A stretch of DNA of 64,000 nucleotides from Trogon surrucura (Eukaryota > Chordata > Aves > Trogoniformes > Trogonidae), in contig CM036628.1 of assembly GCA_020746105.1 (NCBI GenBank), positions 4,288,001 to 4,352,000 on the forward strand, given 5' to 3'. The position numbers and the translations under genes are program-made. Positions within the stretch are counted from its first letter, which is position 1; each line of letters opens with the position of its first letter. Of the stretch, positions 1 to 9,604 are shown piece after piece. The notes beneath the pieces were generated by a model. That model worked only from the letters and a program-made list of their open reading frames with translations. It was not told the DNA's origin and ran no database searches.

Positions 1-1250
1 CCTGGGTCGTCTTAATTGCATGTAAGTTATCCACAGAAGGATGTAAAGAAGGATAAAACAGAAGAGGATGTTTCACTGCCCTACATATTTACACACATAC
101 TGGCCTGCTTGCCACTATGCAGAGTTACTAGACAAAGTCACACTGGCATTGGGAAAATGAAAAGTGTCTTCTTTGCAGATGTTAGAAGGGAGTGGACAGT
201 GTTTGACAGAAGAGGATCCTTGCCTTGAAAGTGTCTTCAGACAACTGCTTTGTCATCACTCCTTACGGCAGGGAGGGCATTGATGTACAGACAGGCAAAG
301 GCAAGATGAAGCTGCTCACCACTGAGGAAGTCTTTTGCCGTTCCCCTTCAAAAATGTGCCTACTCCCTTTTCTTAAGGAAGGTCATTCGTGGGAAAACCC
401 CCTTCCTTATGCAGCTCTCTAGAGCTTGCTAGATGTTCCTATGCTGCTCATAAATCATAGAGGCAGCTGTTACCGTCAGCATTTTCCTTCTCTCTTGAAG
501 TACTAACAGCAGCTGCTGAGTCTGAAGTTAATTTAACAAATTAACCTGAGAGTACCCCACAGTCCCAGGACAGCGAGCCTACCTGCTCCATGTATCTTCC
601 TGGGAGGGACAGAGCTTGCACCCTCAGCACTTCTGTAAGCTCTCCAGGAGGAGGGGAAAATCTGAGGAGGGGGGAACCTCAGCTAGTTAAGTGTTTCAGC
701 CAGAAGGCAAATGGAGAAGACAGGATGCATTGTACAAAGGTAAAACGTGGAGCGGAAATAAAAATGAGAGGAGAAAGGCTCCTAAGAGTATGAGTGAAAC
801 AAAGAAGGACATGCATAGTTATCAGTTATGCTTAGGAAAGAAAGAACTAAGGAGTAAGACTGGGGCTAGAAGGACTTGGTAGCGGGGACAGCTAACCAGG
901 TCACAGGGACCAGAGTCCCTTGGCAGGTTGAATATCTTTGATTTATTTTTTTTAACGTGCTGTGAATTTTTCAATACCGTGATGAACTCACACACACATA
1001 CCAAGTTTTCTCATGGAGATTTGTCTTTGCTTTCTTTTATGCCTCTGGGGCTTGGAAGCTTCTCATGAATCCAACCCTGTATCTCCCCTCTTCAGCCGTA
1101 GGGACTGAGCTGTGCAGCTCATTACCATGTTCTGCTTTTCTCGACTTCTTTTACCAAAACACCTTCATTCCCACCGGACCTTGGCGTGGCAGACATTAAA
1201 GCCAAAGAGAGAAAGAAAGAAGGGTGACTTTTCTCTCTTTCCTTGGCCAG
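1..1250. other. Non-coding flank, no gene recognised
   Basis: Short reading frames only, none with convincing splice sites or recognisable protein similarity. There is no repeat I can name. If the exon chain just downstream is real, this stretch is probably intron or more 5' gene sequence of the same + strand gene. The upstream exon that chain needs, one ending after the first base of a codon, was not found here. Confidence 0.5.
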
Positions 1251-1289
1251 TATTTGAAGCTGCTGTGCTACCTCACTGAGATGCAGAAG
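1251..1289 (+). CDS. Candidate small exon (39 bp), unrecognised
   Basis: A pyrimidine-rich tract ending in CCAG precedes the block and a strong donor (AAG then GTAAGG) follows it. The only open frame reads YLKLLCYLTEMQK, 13 whole codons, an amphipathic leucine-rich helix much like the hydrophobic exons downstream. The block starts and ends on codon boundaries. The next candidate exon, at 1562, needs a predecessor ending after one codon base, so the two cannot be spliced directly. Either an unseen small exon lies between them, or this block is a chance match or an alternative exon. Function unknown. Confidence 0.3.
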
Positions 1290-1561
1290 GTAAGGGACCT
1301 CCCTCCTGCAGCAGACTGGGTGCTGGGGGCCAGCAAATAAACCCATTTAAACCAGATACCTGCAAGAGATGCACACCTGAGTCATGCTGTTTACTATCCT
1401 GTGTCAGGGTCCTGTTTGCACTAATAGGCTTTAATTAGCCTGAACAACCTCACCTGGGATCTAGTCCTGGTATGAGCTGTGGTGGGTCTGCACTCAGCTC
1501 TGTCTTGGCTTGCTGTTTGGATTGGAATTGCACTTGTCTCTTCGCTTCATTTTTTTCACAG

Positions 1562-1730
1562 TTACTGGGCTATCAGTTGATCTTATTGCCAGCCCTGCTC
1601 TGATTGGGTGTTTTGGAACTGTGATTGCCCTTGTCACAACTAATGGAGCAGCTGTGGTCTTGCTGCTTCCTATCATTGCAGAAGAATTAGTGGTAGCAGG
1701 ACTGCTGGGACAACTCCTCACTTTAAAAAG
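1562..1730 (+). CDS. Probable internal exon of an unrecognised hydrophobic protein
   Basis: A 169-bp block preceded by a T-rich tract and CACAG and followed by an AAAAAG/GTAAAT donor. Only one frame is open throughout. Its peptide opens with VTGLSVDLIASPALIG and closes with LLLPIIAEELVVAGLLGQLL followed by TLK. The sequence is strongly hydrophobic with small residues and two acidic residues near the end, as in stacked HEAT/ARM-type helices or membrane segments; I cannot tell which. The exon begins with the last two bases of a codon and ends after two bases. An acceptor at 1910 or 1925 restores the frame, so this block and the next form one continuous reading frame across an intron of about 180-195 bp. 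The GTAAAT donor is followed at once by an in-frame TAA, as expected for an intron. I do not recognise the family and give no function. Confidence 0.6.
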
Positions 1731-1909
1731 GTAAATTTGAGACAGCCAAAGAACATCTGATGAAAGCCCTGCCCTCCAAGGCTGGGATGCAAGAGGTCCT
1801 GAGCTCTAGGAGAAGAGATGGGCTGATAGAAGTTCTCTAAGTCTTGAAATGTGCAGGAGACTTCCTGAGGTGAGTTAAACATCCTTCGTTTTTTTTTGGT
1901 ACTTCAGAG

Positions 1910-2098
1910 TTCAGGTTTGCACAGGGTGTTTCTTGATACTGGAACTGCTGAGATCTGTTGTTTTCTTGCTTGTGCAGTGGTGGAAAATGTAAAGGCAGGG
2001 GAGGTTGTTAAATGCCATGCACAACTCCTACAGGCACTGCGCCTGGGTCGTCTGGATCTGGAACGGCAGGCGAATGTATTTGCTAATGCAGATGAACG
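1910..2098 (+). CDS. Probable internal exon following the 1562 exon
   Basis: Upstream is a long T tract (near 1890-1898) leading to TACTTCAGAG. Taking the acceptor at 1910, or the alternative CACAG at 1925, adds the single base needed to complete the codon left open by the previous exon. The frame then stays open to a clean donor, ACG/GTGAGC. A later acceptor at 1978 (TGTGCAG) would break the frame, so I prefer the earlier starts. The common part of the peptide runs from VFLDTGTAEICCFLACAVVE through KAGEVVKCHAQLLQALRLG to LERQANVFANADER. It alternates hydrophobic helices with charged turns, again like a helical-repeat protein. It ends after two bases of an arginine codon. The exact 5' boundary is uncertain between 1908, 1910 and 1925. 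Product unrecognised. Confidence 0.6.
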
Positions 2099-2625
2099 GT
2101 GAGCTCCAGTAATTGATTTGGGTTTCTGTCCCTAGAAACACAGCTAGTGTTAAAATCCATTACCTACGTGGCATTTGTATTTCCCCTTTAAGGCTGATTA
2201 ATTAAATGATTTATTACTGTAAGTACATAGCAAGGGAGAAGGAAGATGACTGAGACTGAAGCAAACGGAGCGGGCTCCCTTCAGTTGCCGAAGGATGCCC
2301 GATTTCTTTGCCCCAGACATGCTGAGGGGAGTCTAATTGAGAGGTGAGAGGCCAATATTGCCAAGTTGCTCCTCAGTGCTTCATAGACCAAATAGCTCTT
2401 TTCAGGGACCTTGGTAGAAAGGTTTGAAGAGCTGTCTCCTGGATGTGGTTACTCCACAGTGTGTGTAGTGGACGTCTGTGTGACTTGCTGGTCTGTGGAG
2501 TGAGAAATAGGGGCAGTAAATGTTGCCTTTTCCTGAGAGTCTTGGGATTTACCCTGCTAAGTCCTCACTTTAGTGGGAAGGAAAGTGGAAATGTGTAGGT
2601 GCTTTCCTTTTTTCCTTGGTTATAG

Positions 2626-2689
2626 CAAGCTCCTTTGTTCACAACTTTTTCTACACTGTGCATGGGGCGATCTCATGATATTCCCACAG
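2626..2689 (+). CDS. Probable third exon of the left-end gene
   Basis: A 64-bp block with a pyrimidine-rich acceptor (TTTTTTCCTTGGTTATAG) and a very good donor (CCACAG/GTGAGG). Its first base completes the arginine codon left open at 2098. The next 21 codons are open and read KLLCSQLFLHCAWGDLMIFP plus Q, ending on a codon boundary. Phase agreement across three successive blocks with good splice sites is unlikely by chance, and this is the main reason to believe the chain. The peptide is hydrophobic with two cysteines and a Trp-Gly-Asp turn. The intron before it is about 527 bp. Confidence 0.5.
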
Positions 2690-2966
2690 GTGAGGAATTA
2701 CCCTGAACACACAGCCAAGAAGACCTTAAAGGCAGATGATGGAATAACAGAGCCATATTGAGCCTGCCTGCTCCTTAGCAGGTCCCAAGCCTTTCCTAGG
2801 TGCAAGGTCAAACCCACTCTCTGTCTGTTGCTGGAAAACATGCTCCAGGGATGCAGTCCATGGCCTCTACCTCCTGTAACGTGAATATTTTGTTACTCAT
2901 GTGAACTGGAAAGCTGTCAAAATGGAAGGAATTGGAGTAGCCTGGTATGACCTTCCCACCACAGAG

Positions 2967-3029
2967 ATGTGGGACCTGCTGCTTCAAACCCTTTTGGGCA
3001 GAGGAAGGAGCTGCCTGTCTACATCCTGA
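2967..3029 (+). CDS. Possible terminal exon and stop of the left-end gene
   Basis: After a CCTTCCCACCACAG(AG) acceptor, the frame left by the 2626-2689 exon continues as MWDLLLQTLLGRGRSCLSTS and then TGA at 3027-3029. The leucine-rich start fits the preceding exons. The acceptor is a double AG (CAGAG), and only the second AG keeps the frame. No usable donor occurs before the stop, so this would be the last coding exon. No AATAAA lies close by; an ATTAAA occurs near 3657. The open stretch is only 20 codons, so this call is tentative. Confidence 0.3.
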   Translation: MWDLLLQTLLGRGRSCLSTS

Positions 3030-5288
3030 CTATAAGTGCTGAGCTTCTGTTGGGCTCAGGATTTTTCCTCCTGCCCCAATTCTGTGAGCCTACTAAGTTT
3101 CTTCATTTCTTTTCTTCCGATGGGGCTAAAAAAAGAATTAAGCCTTCTGTATGAAATGTCTAATTCAGTGTAAAGCCATCCACTCTTCATCTCCCACCCT
3201 TCAGTGTGAATTGCTTCTTTACTTTGACTAACAAAAAATAGTGTGTTTCTGTGAGCACAGCCCTACTGATGGGAGGAAATGAAATTTCAGCTTTGCCTAC
3301 AGTTTTGGGCTTTGATATTCTTCGACGCAATGTACTAAACACAAAGAATCCAAGCCACCCCCATCCATAGAGTAGGGATATACTTGAAATTCACAATTTG
3401 GTTGCGCAAGACCTAACCCCGAGTGTGGTTGAGCCACCTGCAGAACTGCAAGTGGCAGAGCTGAGGTGACACTGTGCATCCCTTGTCCTATAGAGTGGTG
3501 ATGACCAGAAGCCTCCTTCTCCCTTGCTCATTGGCGCCAGTCTTGCTGCACCAGCATCTCTGCACCCAGCTGCAGGACCTGAGAGGGATGTGTGCCAGAG
3601 GAGAGCTGAGCCTTCACATCTACTTACACCTTTGTTTCCAAAGTAAAGAGCACTTTGATTAAAAGTACTGATTTACAAAACAACAATAAGCCAAGAAGAT
3701 CCTTCCGAAAGCTCTTTACAACAGTCACATTGCTTCTAAGCTCAGAAGACCAACTTGACATTTCATGTTGACTCTTGTGCTGAAGCAACAAGAATAATGG
3801 GGACCGGAGAGGTCAGGCAAACCTTCGGTCTTCTGAGTCCTTCAACAACCACCTCCTCCTGAGGAGGGCCATGGTTACCCCAGAACAACGTCTTGTCATG
3901 AAGCAGTGGGGTCCCAGTCACTCTACTTGTCAGATTCCACTGCTCCTTCAGAGCAAGTTTCCCATGTCACGTTGGATTTACCCCTCCTATCTGCTACTCT
4001 ACTGTCTTCTTTAACAGGTGTGTTACAGGGCTATGTACTAGTCTTATACAGTTTTCCTAGCTGTTTCTCTTCTTGATGTCTCTCCCAGCTTTCTCACTCA
4101 GGACCTTCAAAAAGAATTATCAGTCTTACAACTGAAGTTCCACACCTTGGTCCTGTTCTGATACGTAATGTCCCCTGTCACCTTTAGGACCTGATGCAGG
4201 GGCAATAATGCAAAGAGTTCGACCCGCCGTATTCAACATTATCCTTGGATTCCTCTTCACACACTCCCTTCTGTAGTGTTCTGGTATATCTACCATCCCC
4301 TGCTGCATGTCCTTCCACACACGGTGCTGCTTTGGTGATGTTGGTTCAACTGGTGACAAACATCATTGGTTTTGGTCTCCATCCTCATTTTACCTTAAAT
4401 GTCTGTGTCTAGGAGAGCACATCAGATTCAGATAAAGAATCCCTACGGTTAAAGGGGTAACTGGTGGCACTGTGTTGTGTAGAGCATGGAAAGAGCAGAC
4501 TGACCATCTCAGAAGATCCAAGGCTCTATCTATGCTGAGCACTTCTTGGATCTACATGCTCCCTTTCTGATTTAATTTGATCCTAATTAATTTTCACAGT
4601 AATAGGATGAGAGGCAGAATTGCAACAGAGGAAATTCTATTAGATAAAAGGAAAAAGTTTCCATAGTGAAGACCGTTAGTCATCAAAACATAGGCTCAGG
4701 TAAGCTGTAGGACCTCTGTACTTGGAGATAGGTCCTCAGGTCTGTTGAGTCAAACAATTGCTAAGTCAGCTTCAAAGGTCGTCCTACTTTTGTCAGGGAT
4801 TAGACCCGAGACCTGCAGAGCTCCCTTCCCACCTGAATTACTCTGGAATGTTGCGAAGTCTGTGTCAGTTCTCCCCTTGCTTTCACCCCCTCCTCACCCC
4901 ACACCACCACCCTTCAGGGCTGGGAATGTCCCTGGTACCACCAGACTCAAGGATATGGTCCAGACCAGGGGAAAGGCTGGGTGTGCAGACGTGACTCTGG
5001 GGTAGGATTCAGTGAAGCAAACTGATTTGGTTGGAGGAGGGTAAAAATAAAGCACTGCCTTTATCAGTGGGCTGTGTCCAGAGGCCAAGAAATTAAAACA
5101 GAAACACACGCAAGCATTGGGATGGGGAATGATTTAATAAGCTGGAATTAGCTATGGGGTTTCTTGCTTCAGCTTGTTGTGTTCTAAGCAATTACAATTA
5201 AAATGCAAAGATCTGACCGCTTAAGTGCTCAGTGCTAATTGGGGGATCAGTGTGCTTTGTTTTCCCTGTCTCCTCTAATTTATTTTAG
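3030..5288. other. Intergenic or 3'-flanking DNA, nothing recognised
   Basis: No convincing exon, named repeat or RNA gene on either strand. If the gene to the left is real and ends at 3029, the first several hundred bases may be its 3' untranslated region. The rest reads as unique, moderately AT-rich sequence with only chance reading frames. Confidence 0.5.
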
Positions 5289-5347
5289 GGCTTTGTTTCC
5301 AGTGCAGAAGGTGTGGCAAGCCCAAGGATTTGAAATGTGAGGGAGAG
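5289..5347 (+). CDS. Weak candidate exon, cysteine-rich
   Basis: A TCTCCTCTAATTTATTTTAG acceptor and a GAG/GTGAGA donor bracket 59 bp. In one frame it reads LCFQCRRCGKPKDLKCEGE, with cysteines spaced like part of a zinc-binding knuckle (C-x2-C-x2-C-x8-C counting from the first). The block would start with two bases of a codon and end on a codon boundary. That does not join the exon ending at 2689, so it would need another partner. A block this short can arise by chance in a window of this size, and I recognise no family. Confidence 0.2.
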
Positions 5348-8300
5348 GTGAGAAACACCAAATCAGAACTGTGTTGGCAATTCCTCCAAAGCTGGGGAGG
5401 ATTGGAAGCACGGGGTTTTCCCTGCATAGGGAGCAAATCTTTCCAAGAGGATTCAATAATCCTCTCTTTCCTCTCCCCTGGCTACTTTTCAAGCTCTGGC
5501 CCAACAGCTCTGGGATTTAACTGAATGAGATGTGTTGGTCAAGAGTTTGCCTGTTTTTGCAGATAGTGTGAGGGCTGGTGCAAAGCACTGATCCTCAGAG
5601 CAGCCAGGGACCTTTTCTCCCACAATGGATGCTTTCCAAGGGTGAGTCCCTTGGCTTTTGGAGAGGACAGCTGAAGAGGTATCACACCAATCTTTTCATA
5701 TATTCTCACACAAGCAACTAGCAGCCCGTGGCTTGCATTCATGAGATGAACATGGACAGCAGTTAGCACACCCATGTAGCTGCCCCAAATCAACATGGTA
5801 GTTCTTGTGCCTGGAAAAGGGAGATCCCACTTGGGTTACCCGAGTGAACAGTGAAAGTGAACAATATAGGGTCTCTGACATGCAAAAGAACACAGGCTGA
5901 AGATTTCTCCATGCACAAGTGATGTCTGGGCAAGTCTTGAAGGTAGTGTCACTGCAGTTAGTGATGGGATCAGTCCACAAGTCCAGCCAGTGCACTGCTC
6001 CTGCTGCCAGTTCTGCTAAAGGTCACACCCAAGCACCCCGCAGGGACAGCTCTGTGGTGGGGTCAGGATTCAGGGACATTGAGACACTGGCGTCACAAGA
6101 AGAACAGCATCAAGTGCCATTATGGGCAAGTGCAGCCATTCCCACCCCAAATCCGCATTGTCAGCTCTGTTTCAGAGAGCTGCAGTCAGCAGTGAAGTGA
6201 AGCTGGACAAAATCACTGCCATCTGCTGAATTCCTCTTTTAGACAGCTGAATGCTTCTTGATAACTCTCTGCTTGTGCCCATCACAGGTCCTTGACACGG
6301 TCATATGTTACCCTTTCCTTTTTGATGGAGAGCTGAGACCGCAGAGCACACCTGAAATCCAGCGCAGCAGGGAGCAGAGCTAGCAAAACCTTGATAACCA
6401 TCATCCCAGAGGCAAGGAGCTTAGAGAACACAGTGAGGACTAGTGGAACAAAAGCCAGGGATGCAGTCACAGGTTGCTCCACAACCCCCTTGGGAGACAA
6501 ATGGTCCTGGAGAGCCCTTCCTCAAAGCAGGCTATAGCAATCCCTTGCAAACTTGATGACAGGCTCTGGAGGAGGGCAGATATTTCACATGCTTGTTATA
6601 TCCTTACTGGGAAGGAGCTACAGCACTTAACAAATTAAATAAAAAGCCAGACTCCCCATCTTAAATTTCCTTTCCCTGGAGAGGCTACCCTTGCACTACA
6701 ACGCTGGGGTAGGTGACTGGGAAGTCTCTGTCTCCAGTTGGAGACTCTGAAAGGGTTGAGAGGAGGTGAGTCCCTCCTCAGGGAGATGCACAAGAGAGCG
6801 AGCGAGGGTTATGCTGGCATCGTGCTGCCTGCACCACGGCCAGGGCCCGCAGGACTTCTCCATCCCTAACGAGCCGTTCTCATGCCCAGACGAGCACGTC
6901 AGCAGCGTGTCCCTGTCCCCTGGGAAGGGGAGGACGGGTCCCAGGGGCTCTGCCGCAGAGTACCCAGCGATGCAGCTCTGGCTCTCGCTCCAGTGGTCTC
7001 TGGAGATGGGCAGATGCGTGTGAAACGTGCTCATCGTTTTTTTCATGAGTTCAGCTACAGTTAGCACTCAGAATGGGGGAAGGAGAAAAGAAAATATCTT
7101 CTGAGTGGAGCTTGAGTGGAGGGGAAGCAGAGTTGTGGAGGGAGAGGAGAGAAGGAGGCAGTTGAGGAAGACTGCAGCCGTTAGAGCAGAGGTACTGTGA
7201 ACCCCCTGGTTGTTGTCTGTGATGGTTTTTCCTCCTCTATTGCCCATGCTTCTCCCTGTTTCCCAACAGGCAGAGCTTGCCTCACATGGTGTATAGGAGC
7301 TCACCACCCTGAACCCTGACCCGGGTGTCAGCTGCGACAGGGGAAGGACTCTGTGTGTGTGAAGCTCCCTGGGTGCCCTGGTGGAGCCACACAAGGACCC
7401 TGTTCACAACCAGGTCCAGACATGTCTCTATTCATTACTCCCCCTTGACTTCATTTCTGCCTGTTGGCACATCCCTGTCCTACCCACGTGCTGGAGGCAG
7501 CCACTGTTGAGCTGAGGGTATTGATGTACCTCACGCTGGTAGGAGGAGTGGTGGCCTCTGGGTCATGGTGTTATATTTGTGATGTTTTCCTTGCTTGGGG
7601 ATGGTGGGAAACAAGTTCTTTCATATTCAGGAAGCAGGATGGTGTGTGCTGGCCATTCTGTATTTTTTGTTGTTGTTGTTTAGCAACTGGCACCCTGAGA
7701 TCTGAGGTAGCCAAGGAAGGGTCTGTGCCACTCCAGCAAGGAAGGCAGGACCAGCAGCAAGTCTCCTCCTGTTAGTGGGATGATGGCCAAAACCCATCTG
7801 CAGAAACTGGCTCTGGCAACAGGCATGCTGAAGGCTGGTAGTTGGTTTCAGATCTGGGAGACATCTCCATCCCTTGCGGCACCTGAGCGCTCAGGGAGCA
7901 GTTCAACAATGAATCCAGTCCTAGTTTGTTCCTTGCTGCTATTACTCAGCAGATCCTATCCTACTTCAAACTTGGAGGCAGGCTGTGTGAATCCAAGGAG
8001 AGGTTTTCTTTTGTTCCTACACACAAGCTTCCCAAAGTTCTGGGGATTTGTCTTGAAGGACGATCCAAAGCTTGAGCTCCAAGTCCTGGGAGCAGGTTGC
8101 CCTCATTGAGAAGCCTACAGGATACCTCCTGTGTTTTCTCCTGCACTGAAGGTGTGATCCAAGCTGCAGGGTTGGCTGGTGGACCCAAGATCATTCTGTG
8201 AAAAGCTGCACTGCGGTTCTATCACTGCTTACCTCCCAGGACCTGACAAGCTAATCATTAAACAGGCATGTACAACATCTAGCAGCATCCATATTTCCAC

Positions 8301-9586
8301 TTGGGTGGGTGTCTCAGCTGGCTGTGCCCAGGACTGGTTCCCTTTGGGGGTGCAGGTGTGTTTGGAGTGATGCTGCCACACAGCTGTGCCGAGCAAGTGA
8401 GAAGGACTGGAGCAAGAACCACACGTAACGTGGTGTGGTGGGGGAGATCGCTGTACATGCAGCTCTCCCTTTCCTATGGCCTCCAAAGCAAGAGGGAGAC
8501 ATTTAATGAAAATATGCTGGACTGGCAGGGAAGGAACTTTTCTTTAATGAATCAAGTAAAACCACTGCAAAACCAAGTGTTGCTGAGCTAAAGGGTGGGA
8601 GAGTTTTCAACCTGTCCTCCTTGAAAGAAAACTCGGAGAGAGGCCAACCCTTCTTGCCTAGAAGCCCGGGATTTTAGTTTTTCCACCTTCAAACACGTGA
8701 GTGGAAGCACAGAAGGACATTTTACAGCATTACCAAGTCACCTGCTTGAGAGCAGCCTTGGGTGATGAAGGAACTTTCCAAAAACCACAGAGCAGTAGGC
8801 AAGTAACCCAGTGCTAGGATCACACTGGGGTCTGTAGGAATGTCTTCCCTTCAGAAGGAATAAGACAAATTCAGCCACTTTGTCAGAGGCTTGTTTGTAC
8901 TGAGGATCCCCTTACTGATGTCCTGATTTTGAGGGAGGGAAATAGTCTCCTTGCAGTAACACAATGCAAGAAGGCAGGAGGGCAGAGCTGGGATGAGGAG
9001 GACACACCGGAATCACTCTCATGGGCTAGACCAGCATTCAACTGGGACGTTCTGCTGGATGTCCCCAAGCTCTGGAGCACCATGTACCTAAACGTGCTTG
9101 TAAGGGAAACCTAATGTGCCAGCTCCTGAAGACTGATCTGAGAACATCTCAATCTGTGCAAATGCAGAGAAAAATGCATTTGGAGATGATACTTTGCCGT
9201 TAATGTGCCATTAATGGTTGTTTTCCTAAGTGCAACAGAGCGGAAAAGAGAGGCAGCCACTTGTCCCAAAGTGAAGGTGAAACTGAAACTCGAGTTCCTG
9301 GCTTGGAGAACATCTTCTGGCTGCTGCAGGCCCATGGGAGTTCTCCTTGTGCGGGCTGGTTCCTTACGTTGAAAGTAATTGGGGCAGTAGGACGATGTCG
9401 GCCTCCTGTATCTCACTGCTGTCCGGTGGGACATGCAACTTGAGCTACCAGCACTTGGTTGTGTTTGGAAGGAATTTGGAAGAGTCCTCAGGAGCCAAAG
9501 ATTGCCTCTGTCATGAGGCCTTGGACTCTGCTCTTCCTGGCTCTGAGATGCTTCTGAAGCCAGGAGGGAGAACAGCCGCCCAAAGG
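5348..9586. other. Gene-poor stretch with one mildly CpG-rich patch
   Basis: No supported gene. The part from about 6780 to 6960 is richer in G, C and CpG than its surroundings and is open on both strands, but has no initiator context, splice sites or recognisable protein. A short TTG repeat lies at 7669-7682. The remainder looks like ordinary unique sequence. Confidence 0.45.
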
Positions 9587-9604
9587 AAAAAAAAAAAAAA
9601 AAAA
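9587..9604 (+). repeat. Poly-A run (18 A)
   Basis: An uninterrupted run of 18 A. It encodes the poly-Phe or poly-Lys seen in long reading frames on either strand here, which are artefacts. No processed gene copy is recognisable just upstream. Confidence 0.9.

Noticed and set aside
940-970. About 20 bases shared with 57505-57530 (TTTTTTAACNTGCTGTGAATTTT)
   Set aside because: T-rich and short, with no extension of similarity on either side; probably chance.
1978-2098. Exon beginning at the TGTGCAG acceptor
   Set aside because: Splicing the exon ending at 1730 to this acceptor breaks the frame; the acceptors at 1910 and 1925 keep it.
2136-2206. Alternative terminal exon after TTTCTGTCCCTAG
   Set aside because: In phase and open for 22 codons before a stop, but less convincing than the 2626 exon, which has both a strong acceptor and donor. 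Kept only as a possible alternative end.
6766-7067. Overlapping open frames on both strands
   Set aside because: A GC-richer patch with few stop codons; the predicted peptides are unlike known proteins and have no exon borders.
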